Source: Bog-473 sp963744935 (GTDB taxonomy: Bacteria; Actinomycetota; Acidimicrobiia; Acidimicrobiales; RAAP-2). From it: a stretch of 64,000 bases of DNA. Under the pieces are notes generated by a model. It was not told the DNA's origin and did not search any database. It worked only from the letters and a program-made list of their open reading frames with translations. The position numbers were made by a program, and so were the translations under genes. Positions 1-9,134 of the stretch are shown in pieces. Position 1 is the first letter of the stretch, and every line of letters starts with the position of its first letter. The DNA lies in the NCBI GenBank assembly GCA_963744935.1, contig CAVUVM010000004.1, positions 62,001-126,000 of the forward strand. The letters run 5' to 3'.

Positions 1-1047
1 ATGGTCTTCATGGACTTCGGCGACGACTTCGGGGACGGCGCGCTGAACGGCTTCTTCAGCTTTCCGACCGTTTTCGGGCACGAGGTCGTGGCCGACGTGG
101 CGGAGGTCGGGCCGGCCGTCACCACGCTCGAGGTAGGCCAGCGCGTCGTGCTGAACCCGTGGCTGTCGTGCGCGCCACGCGGGATCGACCCCCTGTGCCC
201 GTCGTGCCAGGCGGGTGACTACAGCCTCTGCTACCACTTCACCAAGGGCCCGATCGCGGCCGGCATTCACACGGGGACCTCGAAGGACGCGCCCGGCGGC
301 TTCGCCGACTACCTGCCGGCGCACGAGTCGATGCTCATCCCCGTGCCCGACAACCTGACCGACGAGCAGGCCGTGATCGGCGACCCCTTCGCTGTCTCGC
401 TGCACTCGGTCACCCGGCACCCGCCCACACCGGGTGGCAAGGTCCTGGTCTATGGCGGCGGCGCCCTCGGCAGCTGCGCCACGGCCATCATCCGAGCGCT
501 CTGGCCCGACGTCGAGGTCATGGTCGTCGCGGCCTGGCCGGCCCAGAAGGCGCTGGCCGAGAAGCTCGGCGCTACCGTCGTCGACCCCTTCCCCGTCGAG
601 CAGCTCCTCGAGGAAGCGGCGGACTGGTCCGGTGGCGTGCTCCAGAAGTTCGAAGGCGGCGGATTGCCCATGGCCCATCCGGGGGGCTTCGACGTCGTCT
701 ACGACACGGTAGGCACCGCGCAGACTGCGGAGATAGGCGTCCGGTTGCTCAAGCAGCGCGGGACGATGGTCAAGAGCGGCGTGCACGCGCCCGAGCGCTG
801 GGAATGGTCGCCGCTCTACTTCAAGGAGATCTCCTGGGTGGGCTCGAACGCCTTCGGCGTCGAGGAGGTCGAGGGCGTGCGCATGCACGGCATCGCCCAC
901 TACCTCAAGCTGGCCTCCGAGGGGCGGGTCGACATGAGCGGGATGCTCACCCACACCTTCCGCCTCGACGAGTGGCGCGAGGCGTTCATCGCCCTCGCCA
1001 CCCAGAAGGAGAGCGGCGCCATCAAGGTCGCGTTCGACTTTCGCTGA
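1..1047 (+). CDS. Zinc-dependent alcohol dehydrogenase (MDR family), 5'-truncated by window edge
   Basis: This is a medium-chain dehydrogenase/reductase that should oxidise an alcohol or reduce an aldehyde with NAD(P). The visible product starts just before the GHE motif (FGHEVVADVAEVG), so the usual N-terminal zinc-ligand segment lies upstream of the window and the ATG at base 1 is probably internal. A cysteine cluster CPSCQAGDYSLC marks the structural zinc site. A glycine-rich dinucleotide loop (YGGGALGSC) follows near residue 152. The C-terminal substrate domain is complete. The substrate cannot be read from the sequence. The next gene lies 138 bp downstream on the same strand. Confidence 0.85.
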   Translation: MVFMDFGDDFGDGALNGFFSFPTVFGHEVVADVAEVGPAVTTLEVGQRVVLNPWLSCAPRGIDPLCPSCQAGDYSLCYHFTKGPIAAGIHTGTSKDAPGGFADYLPAHESMLIPVPDNLTDEQAVIGDPFAVSLHSVTRHPPTPGGKVLVYGGGALGSCATAIIRALWPDVEVMVVAAWPAQKALAEKLGATVVDPFPVEQLLEEAADWSGGVLQKFEGGGLPMAHPGGFDVVYDTVGTAQTAEIGVRLLKQRGTMVKSGVHAPERWEWSPLYFKEISWVGSNAFGVEEVEGVRMHGIAHYLKLASEGRVDMSGMLTHTFRLDEWREAFIALATQKESGAIKVAFDFR

Positions 1048-1185
1048 GCCCCGCGGGGACCCCATCTGACGTGGCCCGGCACAGGGGGTAGCGTCGCGTG
1101 CCGCGGACGATGCCGCCGCTTGCAGCAGGCGTGACACGCTTCTGTGGCACGCGGACAACACGCTGACGTGACAAAGGGGGTCTTC

Positions 1186-2268
1186 ATGACCACGAGCCCG
1201 TCGATCGATTCGGATCTCGCCTTCGAGCCCAGGTGGGGTGTCGAATCCCCGGCGACCACCGTGTTCGACTTCAACTACACGGGCGGGCGCGACCAGTTAC
1301 TCCGTCTCTATGACAAAGGGACGCGGCGCCAGTGGATCGGCAGCGATCGCTTGGACTGGAGCCAGGAGGTCGACCTCACGAATCCGGTCGGCATGCCCGA
1401 CGAGATCCTGCCCATCTTCGGCACCAAGTGGTGGGACCAGATGTCCGACGAACGCAAGGGTGAGTTTCGCCGACATGTCGAAGCGTGGCGCTTCAGCCAG
1501 TTCATGCACGGCGAGCAGGGCGCGCTGATCTGCACCGCCAAGATCGTCCAGACCGTCCCCGACGTCGACTCCAAGTTCTACGCGGCGACCCAGGTGATCG
1601 ACGAGGCGCGCCACGTCGAGGTGTACAGCCGCTACCTGCACGAGAAGGTGCAGCTCGTCTATCCGCTCAACACGCATCTGAAGGCACTGCTCGACGACGT
1701 CATCTCAGACAGCCGGTGGGACATGACGTATCTGGGCATGCAGGTGCTCATTGAGGGACTGGCGCTGGCCGCCTTCGGCATCATCCGCAACAACGCCACC
1801 GATCCCCTGGCCAAGGCCTTGAACGCCTACGTGATGCAGGACGAGGCGCGTCACGTCATGTTCGGCCGCCTGGCCTTGCGTGACTACTACCCACAGCTCA
1901 CCCAGGCCGAGCGCGACGACCGCGAGGCCTTCTGCATCGAGGCCTGCTATCTCATGCGCGACCGGTTCTTGGGCGAGGAGGTCTTCGAACGCCTGGAACT
2001 GCCGCCCGAGCTCACGACCTACGTCGACCAGAGCGAATCGCTGCGCGAGTTCCGCAACTTCTTGTTCATGCGCATCGTGCCCATCCTGCGTGACATAGGA
2101 CTGTGGGGCCCCAAGCTGCGTTCGGCGTTCGAGGAGATGGGCGTGATCGGTTTCGCGGACGCCGACATCGACGCGGAGATGGCCAGTGACGAGAAGGCGG
2201 CCCAGGACCTCGACGAACAGCGTGACGCCCGGATGACGCACGTGCAGGCGGTGGCGGAGCAGGCCTGA
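1186..2268 (+). CDS. Ferritin-like diiron-binding protein
   Basis: The product of 360 residues carries two copies of the diiron ligand pattern: Glu110 with DEARH (Glu140/His143), and Glu190 with a second DEARH (Glu220/His223). This is the four-helix arrangement of ferritin-like oxygenases and related oxidases. The helix-rich sequence around it fits, but the substrate is unknown. The start chosen is the ATG at 1186 because AAAGGGGG lies 5 bases before it; an in-frame start 42 bases upstream lacks such a site. It may be co-transcribed with the dehydrogenase upstream. The family assignment is firm at the fold level and weak at the level of reaction. Confidence 0.8.
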   Translation: MTTSPSIDSDLAFEPRWGVESPATTVFDFNYTGGRDQLLRLYDKGTRRQWIGSDRLDWSQEVDLTNPVGMPDEILPIFGTKWWDQMSDERKGEFRRHVEAWRFSQFMHGEQGALICTAKIVQTVPDVDSKFYAATQVIDEARHVEVYSRYLHEKVQLVYPLNTHLKALLDDVISDSRWDMTYLGMQVLIEGLALAAFGIIRNNATDPLAKALNAYVMQDEARHVMFGRLALRDYYPQLTQAERDDREAFCIEACYLMRDRFLGEEVFERLELPPELTTYVDQSESLREFRNFLFMRIVPILRDIGLWGPKLRSAFEEMGVIGFADADIDAEMASDEKAAQDLDEQRDARMTHVQAVAEQA

Positions 2269-2320
2269 CCCGGTCGGGGTGCGGTTCGGGCCCGTCCGGT
2301 TCGGGTCTGTGGGGAGCCGG

Positions 2321-2740
2321 TCAGCCGCCTTCGAGGGCGCGCTCGAGCCCGGTCTGGATCTGCTGGGTGGGCTCGTTGGTGTCGAGGTAGTCGCGCCAGG
2401 AAATGACCTTGCCGTCGGCGTCGACGTCGATCACCGTCGCCCCCTGCATGGTGATGGCGACGCCCGAACCCTCGCCGGCGTTGAAGGTGCCGGTGCCCGT
2501 CCACTCGAATACGGCCCAGTCCTGACCGCCTCGGATGCGGTCCACTTTCTGCGCCCAATCCGGGAAGATGGCGTCGGTGTCGCGCGCCACCTTGCGCACG
2601 TCGGTCGTCCACGGCGTCACCGGGTCGCAGAATCTGCCCCCTGGAGCGAACAGCTCGGCGAAGGCGTCGGGACCGTTGATCGACTCGAAGGCGCGCGCCC
2701 ATCCGTCCCAGTCACGCTCTGTCTCTCTTTGCGCGCTCAC
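2321..2740 (-). CDS. SnoaL-like / NTF2-fold protein
   Basis: The 139-residue product has the size and pattern of the NTF2/SnoaL cone fold: an N-terminal helix with WARAFESING, a middle DPVTPW segment and a C-terminal strand with GKVISWRDYLD. Such proteins are isomerases, hydrolases or ligand binders. It starts with GTG at 2740, preceded by AAGGAGG, and the start overlaps the stop of the upstream YbjQ-like gene in a GTGA arrangement. It is therefore the last gene of a five-gene translationally coupled minus-strand chain. The catalytic role is not readable. Confidence 0.75.
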   Translation of the reverse strand: MSAQRETERDWDGWARAFESINGPDAFAELFAPGGRFCDPVTPWTTDVRKVARDTDAIFPDWAQKVDRIRGGQDWAVFEWTGTGTFNAGEGSGVAITMQGATVIDVDADGKVISWRDYLDTNEPTQQIQTGLERALEGG

Positions 2741-3657
2741 CGGCGCCTCCTTGTTCCACCGCCCATCCCGGTACCTCCCCCACTGTCATTGCCATCGCCC
2801 CGCAGGGATTGTGCCTCGAAGGTGACCACCGCGTCATCGAGGGGCAGGATCATCTGCGGTTCGACGAAACGGTGCTCCTTGGCCACCAGCGTCACGGCCG
2901 TGCCCCACGCAACGAAACTCACCGCGTGGCGGGCGAAGCTGACCGGGCCCTCGGTGACCTTGACCTCGACCACGCCTTGGCCGCCCACGTCGAGAGCCGA
3001 GCGCTGCATCCGCTCCATGGCCGACTCCCGGGCGGCGTACATGGCTTGGGTGTAGTTGGTCAGCTCCACGTTCTGCGTCGACTGGCGCAGGGCGGCTCCC
3101 GCCGTACGCCGGGGGGAGTAGACGAAGCTGGCACCGAAGGCCAGGCCGACCGGCATCCAGCCGGCCCGCAGCAGGAGCGTGAAGTCACGGGCCGAGAGAT
3201 CCGAGACGAAGGGCATGGCCTCGGCCGCATCGTCGCCGCGGGGGTCCTTCCCGGCCATGGGCCGCACCGCAGTGCCCACGAACCCGACTTCGATGTGGTG
3301 TGTCCACACCGACACGTCCACCCGGACCCCCACCACCCCGTGTCCGTGCAGCTTGGCGCACTCGCCACGGAGCTGGCGGGCCGCGTAGTCCACGGCCGCG
3401 TTGTACGCGTCGGAGGCCAAATTGATCGCGCCGCTGCCCCAGTTCCACACGCCGACGGGGACCGAGACCACGCCCACCCCGGCGACCAGGTCGAGGGGTT
3501 CCCACCCGGCGGTGTGGAGCAAGAGCGCCTCGTCGACCGAGAGGTCCGAGGTGATGCCACGGGCCTTGCTCGGCGGCGGTGCGGTTGCCAGGGATTGGGC
3601 GCCGCGAAGCATCTCGGCGCGGACGTCGAGGGGTGCCGGTTCGGAGGTGGCAGTCAT
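2737..3657 (-). CDS. YbjQ-like heavy-metal-binding-domain protein, two-domain
   Basis: The product of 306 residues contains two tandem segments resembling YbjQ (the domain called heavy-metal-binding). Each begins with a TSDLSVDEALLLHTAGW or SDLSARDFTLLLRAGW-type helix, then a glycine-rich strand, and ends with a VVGVRVDV or VVEVKVTEG-type strand preceded by AMYAARESAMERM-like helices. YbjQ proteins form pentamers of unknown function, and metal binding is unproven. The ATG overlaps the stop of the preceding gene (ATGA), which fixes the start. It ends with proline-, glycine- and arginine-rich residues. Confidence 0.75.
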   Translation of the reverse strand: MTATSEPAPLDVRAEMLRGAQSLATAPPPSKARGITSDLSVDEALLLHTAGWEPLDLVAGVGVVSVPVGVWNWGSGAINLASDAYNAAVDYAARQLRGECAKLHGHGVVGVRVDVSVWTHHIEVGFVGTAVRPMAGKDPRGDDAAEAMPFVSDLSARDFTLLLRAGWMPVGLAFGASFVYSPRRTAGAALRQSTQNVELTNYTQAMYAARESAMERMQRSALDVGGQGVVEVKVTEGPVSFARHAVSFVAWGTAVTLVAKEHRFVEPQMILPLDDAVVTFEAQSLRGDGNDSGGGTGMGGGTRRRR

Positions 3658-4640
3658 CCGAGGCGCACCGTGGGCCGTGGGAGGGCGATGGGGTCGAAGT
3701 CCTTGAACCGCCGCACGCGGTTGCCTCGCAGCGTGCAGTCGATGACCTCGTCGCCCTGGGAAAGCCCGCGCTTGTCGACGGCAATCATCGCGCCGTGCAG
3801 TTCGTCGCCCGCCAGCTGCTGACGCACGTGCTTGCGGGCCAGCTGGCGGACCGCCATGTGCGCCTTGGTGACCTGATCCACCAGTTGGGGTCCCTGCGGC
3901 CCGCCCCACGCCATCGTGCCCTCCATGAGGTACTCGGTCATGCAGTAGGCCCAGACCCGCACCGACGCCAGCGCCGCCACGACGGCCACCGGCATGAACC
4001 CGGACTCGATCGACTTGGTCAGCCGCTGGCCCGCCAGGTAGGTCGTCCAAGGGACGCCGCCGGCCGGCGGCGGGCCGCCCTCGACGGTGACCGCGGTACC
4101 GAGGAAGTGGAACTCGGTAGTCCCCGTGTCGGACACGTTGGCCACCCGGTCGACGACCCCGATGATGCCGTGGGCGCCCAGGGCCTGCGCCTCTTCGACC
4201 ATGCGGCCGTAGGCGGTCCCGTACCCCTGCGTCCACGCAGCCTCGACCCAGGTCTGCTCGAAGTTCTGGCCCCACGCGCGGTGGTCCATGGACACGTAGC
4301 CGTGCGGGCAGCGGTACGTCTCGCTGTACGCGCCGGTGCTCTCCGCTCCGAGCGAGTAGGGCGTCATGCCGCGCATGTAGCCCGAACCCGGCCCGTACCA
4401 GCCCCACTGCATGACGCAGAAGCCCTGCACGAGCGCGACGGGCTCGAGGCCGAGCTCGAGGCAGGCGGCGAAGTCCGGCACGGTGAGCCCCGAGGAGAAC
4501 GCGCTCGACTCCAACCGGCGGACGGCGGCTTCGGGCAGGTCTCCCTGGGGGCCGCCGGGAGAGCCGAAAGCAGGATCGGGCGGCGGGCCGTCCAGATCGG
4601 ACCCGCCGGACCCGCCGGACCCGTTGGAGACTCCGGACAT
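3654..4640 (-). CDS. YbjQ-like protein, diverged two-domain member
   Basis: The product of 328 residues is the most diverged of three neighbouring YbjQ-like proteins. It opens with a low-complexity Gly/Ser/Asp/Pro stretch, then GLTVPDFAACLELGLEPV, which matches the TSDLS..EF..L..GF pattern of its neighbours. The first domain has extra aromatic and Cys/His-containing insertions and ends with ALGAHGIIGVVDRV. The second half repeats the LAGQRLTKSIESGFMPV pattern and ends with a basic tail. Its ATG shares one base with the stop of the upstream gene (TGATG). Function is unknown; tight coupling to its neighbours suggests one complex. Confidence 0.7.
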   Translation of the reverse strand: MSGVSNGSGGSGGSDLDGPPPDPAFGSPGGPQGDLPEAAVRRLESSAFSSGLTVPDFAACLELGLEPVALVQGFCVMQWGWYGPGSGYMRGMTPYSLGAESTGAYSETYRCPHGYVSMDHRAWGQNFEQTWVEAAWTQGYGTAYGRMVEEAQALGAHGIIGVVDRVANVSDTGTTEFHFLGTAVTVEGGPPPAGGVPWTTYLAGQRLTKSIESGFMPVAVVAALASVRVWAYCMTEYLMEGTMAWGGPQGPQLVDQVTKAHMAVRQLARKHVRQQLAGDELHGAMIAVDKRGLSQGDEVIDCTLRGNRVRRFKDFDPIALPRPTVRLG

Positions 4641-5488
4641 CAGTTGTCGAGCGAGATGATCGTGATCGGCTTGGGCAGGGTGACCTCGCCGCTGCGCTTG
4701 GTGACCGCCGTGCCCAGCGCCAGGAACTCGATCGTGTGCGAGCCCCACTGGTGCGACTTCTCCTCGAGGCGCACGCCCACGATCCCCGCTGCGTTGAGGC
4801 GTCCGGCCTCGTCCTGCATGCGGGTCATGGCGAGCTCGCGCGCCTCGTAGAGCGCCTGGGTGAAGTTCGGGAGCTCGACGTTCTGGCCCATGGAGCCGAG
4901 CGCCTGGGTCAGCTTGCGGTGCGCGATGTGGAAGACACACGTGCCCATGACGAGACCCTGGGGCACGTGCCCGGTCTGCATCAAGGTCCAGAAGTCCTGA
5001 CCGGAGAGGTCCGACGTGAAGGGCTTGCCCAGCGCGTTGCGGTACGACGTCCCGTCCTCGGCCTTGACCGCCGTGCCGAAGGCGATGAACTCGGCGGAGT
5101 CGTTCCCCCACTCGTAGTAGTTGACGTCGAGCCGGACGCCGACGACACCGTCGGCACCGAGCTCCTCGGCCTCTTCCTCCATGCGGTTCATCGCCAGTTC
5201 CCGGGCCGTGTACATGGCCTCGGTGAGCTTGTCGAGCTCCTGGCTCTGTCCCCACTTCCGGGTCTGGATCCCGATGTGGTAGATCGACGAGCCCATCACG
5301 AAGCCGAGCGGGTGGAAGCCGGCCTCCTTGACGAGGAGGAACTCGTTCACCGAGAGGTCCGAGGTGAACAGGCCGTGCTCGAGCTCCTCGAGACGGCGGG
5401 CGGCGTCCTTGGGGAGATCCGTCGGCGCCGCGGCCGGTGGGGGTGGCGTGGGTGGGCTTTCGGGTGGTCCCGTCTGCTGGTCCGTCAC
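4640..5488 (-). CDS. YbjQ-like heavy-metal-binding-domain protein, clear tandem duplication
   Basis: This 282-residue product is the clearest YbjQ-like member of the cluster. After a Pro/Ala/Thr-rich N-terminus, two domains each contain FTSDLS, a helix with AREL or TARELAM..RM, and ELGADGVVGVR or LNAAGIVGVRL, the hallmark strand of YbjQ. Each domain closes with an IEFLALGTAV-type strand. The start is the GTG at 5488, which overlaps the upstream stop (GTGA); a longer in-frame reading upstream would run through the preceding gene. The protein has no signal peptide and should be cytoplasmic. Function is unknown. Confidence 0.8.
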   Translation of the reverse strand: MTDQQTGPPESPPTPPPPAAAPTDLPKDAARRLEELEHGLFTSDLSVNEFLLVKEAGFHPLGFVMGSSIYHIGIQTRKWGQSQELDKLTEAMYTARELAMNRMEEEAEELGADGVVGVRLDVNYYEWGNDSAEFIAFGTAVKAEDGTSYRNALGKPFTSDLSGQDFWTLMQTGHVPQGLVMGTCVFHIAHRKLTQALGSMGQNVELPNFTQALYEARELAMTRMQDEAGRLNAAGIVGVRLEEKSHQWGSHTIEFLALGTAVTKRSGEVTLPKPITIISLDN

Positions 5489-5934
5489 GATTGTTCTCCG
5501 ATCACGATTCGCTCGAGTGCGAGCCGGGTCTGTTCGCTCGTTGCTGCCTCCGCCTGCAGAGTGCTCAGCAACCGGGTCAGCCATTCGGCCATGCCGACCC
5601 GTTCGCTGCGGATGCGGATGCCGCCCGACGAGTGGCCGATGCTGCAGCGCACCGAGGCGCCTTCGACGACCGCATCGAGGGTGTCGTCACCCAGCACGAT
5701 ATGGACCGACTTGATGTCCTCTGACTTGCGAAAGCGCCCTGCTCGCTCGACCGCCATGCGGTCACCGAGGACGTCAGCGAGCTGTCCGACCAGCAGCTTG
5801 AGCATGATCCGAAGATCGGTGCTGTTCGACGCCAGCTGCGAGACCGCCATGCTCAGGTCGAATGCGGGGCCTGGCGTCGGTGTGTCATCGAGCGGCGCGG
5901 GCAAGCCGGTGGGCTCCATCGACATTGGGCGCAT
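5485..5934 (-). CDS. Unrecognised protein heading the YbjQ operon
   Basis: This is a 149-residue protein I do not recognise. It has an acidic/proline N-terminus, a middle helix containing LRIMLKLLVGQLADVLGDRM, a strand pair around SVHIVLGDDTLDAVVEG, and a helical C-terminus. No signal peptide or membrane segment is visible. It is the first gene of the five-gene chain and overlaps the next gene by four bases (GTGA). Alternative starts exist at 5925 and 5919, and none has a good ribosome binding site. Confidence 0.6.
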   Translation of the reverse strand: MRPMSMEPTGLPAPLDDTPTPGPAFDLSMAVSQLASNSTDLRIMLKLLVGQLADVLGDRMAVERAGRFRKSEDIKSVHIVLGDDTLDAVVEGASVRCSIGHSSGGIRIRSERVGMAEWLTRLLSTLQAEAATSEQTRLALERIVIGEQS

Positions 5935-6050
5935 CGTATCGCCAGGTCTTGGGCTTGAGTGTCCGGGGCCCCACCCCTGCGATCCATTCGTGGGCTCCGT
6001 CCGTGGGATCCATCCGTGGCATCCCGAGTCGGCCTGCTCGGCCGGATGGA

Positions 6051-6500
6051 TCAGGCCGGCCGTGGCTCGAGGATCACGACGGGGATGTCCCGGGCGGCCT
6101 TGTGTTGATAGCCCTCGTACCCCTTGTAGACCGCCACGATCTCGGGCCACAGGGAGGCCTTCTCCTCCGGTGAAGCCGTTCGGGCCCGCATGGGCCGGGT
6201 CACCCCATCCATGGTGATCTCGACATCGGGGTTGGCGCGCAGGTTGCGATACCACTGCGGATCGCGGTCGTCGCCGCCCTTCGAGGCCACCAGCACGACA
6301 CGGGAGTCGTCGTGCAAAGGGGTCGTCAGCATCGTCGAGCGCCGCTCGCCACTCTTCCTCCCGATGGTATGCAGCTCGACGCCCGGCATCCCGAAGAGCA
6401 ACTTGGGCCAGCGGCCGCCTGTCATCCGCAGCGCCGCCTTGTGCGTCAAGTTCATGAACTTGAAACCTGCGTCGACCAGCGGCTTGCGTTGTTCGGTCAT
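6051..6500 (-). CDS. Deazaflavin-dependent nitroreductase family protein (F420H2-dependent type)
   Basis: The 149-residue product matches the small split-barrel Ddn/FDOR family: TIGRKSGERRSTML forms the phosphate-contacting loop, VLVASKGGDD and PQWYRNLRANPDVEI follow, and the C-terminus is VYKGYEGYQHKAARDIPVV. Family members use reduced F420 to reduce quinones or nitro compounds. A start at 6500 (MTEQRK) places these motifs at the usual distance; upstream in-frame codons translate to arginine-rich non-conserved sequence. It is convergent with nothing nearby and transcribed away from the GH43 gene. Confidence 0.85.
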   Translation of the reverse strand: MTEQRKPLVDAGFKFMNLTHKAALRMTGGRWPKLLFGMPGVELHTIGRKSGERRSTMLTTPLHDDSRVVLVASKGGDDRDPQWYRNLRANPDVEITMDGVTRPMRARTASPEEKASLWPEIVAVYKGYEGYQHKAARDIPVVILEPRPA

Positions 6501-6755
6501 TGTCGTGCCGTTGTCCCTTCGCTTCGTCTTCGAGCGCCCATTTCGCAAAGGCAGGCACAAATTGACCCACATGTGCGTTGCTGCGTGTGAAGGAACGAAA
6601 TCTAGCGGCGCCCAGGCGCGCCTGCGTCCCCTTGAAGTGACTGCGAGACATAACCGTTCCGTAACCGATTTCACACGTCACACCGTGAATCCTCTCGATA
6701 CGATTGCCCCGGCGGGATCGAGACATTTGGCGAAGGCGACCCCCAAACAAGGAGG

Positions 6756-8726
6756 ATGGTGCTTCCCCCAGCACGCAGGATGCGATGGCGGCGCTGTTCC
6801 CTGCGGCGCCCCGACACATCCACGTGGTCACGCCGCGCCATCCTCCCTGTCCGCGCCATCCCCCCACTCCGCGCCGCGCTGGCGACGCTCGTTGCCGTCA
6901 CCGGGATCATCGCGTTCGCATCCGTCACGGTCGCGACTGCGCCACCGGCAGCCCCCGCCAACTGGGCGCCCGCCCAGGCGGGCGACTTCCCCGACCCGAG
7001 CGTCCTTCTCTACGGCGGCACCTACTTCGGATTCTCGACCCAGAACTTCGCATCACCGGGCCAGACGATCAACATCCAGATGTCGACGTCGAGCGACGGG
7101 GTCGACTGGACCCGCCTGAGTGGATGGGACGCGTTGCCGAACCTCCCGTCGTGGGCCGAAGTGGGGAACACCTGGGCCCCGAGCGTCGTCTACGACAGCA
7201 CGGACAACGACTTCGTCATGTACTACGCGGCGACGGACGCCGCGAGCGGGGAGCAGTGCATCGGTCGCGCCACGTCGTCATCACCGATCGGGCCCTACAC
7301 CGACAACAGCAGCTTTCCCGTCGTGTGCCAGAACGGGACGTACCCGTACCCAGTCGTCGACAACGGCAATTTCGGGGGGAGCATCGACCCCGACGTCTTC
7401 ACCGACAACTCCGGCTCGTCGTGGTTGATCTGGAAGAGCGACGGCAACCACATCGGCACGAACACCTACATCTGGTCCATACGGCTCTCCGCTGACGACG
7501 AGCCCATCACCGCCGATTCCCCGACGCCGCTCATGCAGGCCCTCAAGCCGTGGCAGAGCGGGATCGTCGAAGGGCCCGACATGTACGAGACACCGACCAC
7601 CAACACGTACTACCTCTTCTACTCCGCGAGTCAGGAAGGCACCTCCACGTACGGCGTCGGCTGGGCCAGCTGCCCGCAGGGGCCTGCGGCCGCCTGTACC
7701 GACGAGTCTGGATCCGGCCCGCTCCTCGGCACCCAACCCGGCGTCTCAGGACCAGGTGGGCCCGACGTCTACACCGTCTCCGGCGGGCAGACCGTCATGG
7801 CCTTCGCCGGCTGGCAGGGCACCACCATCGGCTACCTGAGCTGCGGATTCCGCCCCATGTACCTGGCCGACCTGTCCTTCGGCAGCGGCACCGACGGCCC
7901 GCCGACCCTCTCGCCCTACGACCCGAACGAGGCGGCCGCAGCCAGCCCGTCGTGCCCGCAGGGGCCGGTCCCCGCGCCCGGGTACTGGCAGGTGGCCTCG
8001 GACGGCGGCGTCTTCACGTTCGGCTCGGCCGGCTTCTTCGGCTCCACCGGCTCGATGCGGCTCAACAAGCCCGTCGTCGGCATGGCGGTCATGCCCGACC
8101 AACACGGCTACTGGCTCGTCGCCTCCGACGGCGGCGTGTTCGCCTTCGGCGACGCCGGCTTCTACGGCTCCACCGGGTCCATGGTGCTCAACAAACCCAT
8201 CATCGCCATGATCCCCACGCTCGATGGACGCGGCTACTGGCTCGTCGCCTCCGACGGCGGCGTGTTCGCCTTCGGTGACGCGCCGTTCTACGGATCCGCC
8301 GGCGGTGACAACCTCGCGTACCCCGTCACGGCGGCGTCGCCGTCCTACCTCGGCGGCGGCTACTGGATGGTGGATTCGAACGGTCAGGTCTTCAGTTACG
8401 GCAACGCGCGCTACGAGGGCCAACCGGCGTTCGCCCCCGGTGGCTACCGCGTCACGGGGATGGCCTCGACACGCAGCTCGAACGGGTACTGGCTGGCCAG
8501 TGCGAACGGCAACGTCGCCACCTTCGGCAACGCGGCCAATTACGGCTCCGAGGTCGGGACGGCGCTCAACGCGCCGATCGTCGGCATGTCCGCGACCTAC
8601 GACGGCAACGGCTACTGGCTCCAGGGCGCCGACGGCGGCATCTTCACCTTTGGCGACGCGCCCTTCCTCGGCTCTATGGGCGGACGGCACCTCAACGCGC
8701 CGATGGTCGGCATCGCCGGCGGCTGA
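6756..8726 (+). CDS. Secreted GH43-like glycosidase fused to six Acidimicrobial propeller repeats
   Basis: The 656-residue product has an arginine-rich start with a membrane/signal segment near residues 40-62. Residues about 70-400 look like a five-bladed GH43 glycosidase: Asp80 in DFPDPS, Asp211 in SIDPDVF and Glu272 in VEGPDMY match the base, pKa modulator and acid of the family. GH43 enzymes cleave arabinosides or xylosides. After a CPQGPVPAPGYW linker, six copies of a 42-residue GYWxVASDGGVFxFGDAxFYGS repeat complete the protein; these are typical of Acidimicrobiia secreted proteins and may bind the cell surface or a polymer. GGAGG abuts the ATG, so the GTG at 6759 is an alternative start. 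Confidence 0.75.
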   Translation: MVLPPARRMRWRRCSLRRPDTSTWSRRAILPVRAIPPLRAALATLVAVTGIIAFASVTVATAPPAAPANWAPAQAGDFPDPSVLLYGGTYFGFSTQNFASPGQTINIQMSTSSDGVDWTRLSGWDALPNLPSWAEVGNTWAPSVVYDSTDNDFVMYYAATDAASGEQCIGRATSSSPIGPYTDNSSFPVVCQNGTYPYPVVDNGNFGGSIDPDVFTDNSGSSWLIWKSDGNHIGTNTYIWSIRLSADDEPITADSPTPLMQALKPWQSGIVEGPDMYETPTTNTYYLFYSASQEGTSTYGVGWASCPQGPAAACTDESGSGPLLGTQPGVSGPGGPDVYTVSGGQTVMAFAGWQGTTIGYLSCGFRPMYLADLSFGSGTDGPPTLSPYDPNEAAAASPSCPQGPVPAPGYWQVASDGGVFTFGSAGFFGSTGSMRLNKPVVGMAVMPDQHGYWLVASDGGVFAFGDAGFYGSTGSMVLNKPIIAMIPTLDGRGYWLVASDGGVFAFGDAPFYGSAGGDNLAYPVTAASPSYLGGGYWMVDSNGQVFSYGNARYEGQPAFAPGGYRVTGMASTRSSNGYWLASANGNVATFGNAANYGSEVGTALNAPIVGMSATYDGNGYWLQGADGGIFTFGDAPFLGSMGGRHLNAPMVGIAGG

Positions 8727-8754
8727 CACAGCCCCCTGGGCGGCGGTTCCCCTC

Positions 8755-9044
8755 CTACGTCCCGCCGGCCATCCCCCGCGCCATGGGCGCGCCGGTCCGT
8801 GTCGCATGCCACGAGCGCACCACGAGCACGGCGAGCACGAGCGAACTGAGCAGCTCGGTCACGAGTGCCTCATACGCCCACCGGTGACCACCGGGAGCTT
8901 GAATCCGAAGATGCCGACCGTGTCGGCGAGGATGAAGCCGACCGTGGTCCCGAGCATGAGCGCCACGCATCCGAGCGCCACCGCGACGAGCCTCGTCGCC
9001 ACCAGCGCTACAGCCAACACGAACGCCGCCACCGCTTGCACCAT
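8755..9044 (-). pseudogene. Small membrane protein broken by a frameshift
   Basis: Two minus-strand frames join into one plausible membrane protein of about 95 residues. From 9044, MVQAVAAFVLAVALVATRLV starts two or three hydrophobic segments and ends near LPVVTGG; the next frame then supplies AYEALVTELLSSLVLAVLVV and a basic tail. The switch lies near 8882 and needs one base change. The family is not recognised. The gap from 8727 to 9134 holds nothing else that I can support. Confidence 0.35.
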
Positions 9045-9134
9045 GAACAGTGGGCCGCGGCCGAAACCGCGACGATCGCCCAGCTGCCCAGTGAACCGCG
9101 ACGCATCGTAGGAATCAGCTCCGCGTTCGCCCCG

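Noticed and set aside
4641..5255. Upstream extension of the second YbjQ-like gene
   Set aside because: The extension translates the preceding gene out of frame and lacks conserved sequence; the ATG at 4640 with TGATG overlap is better.
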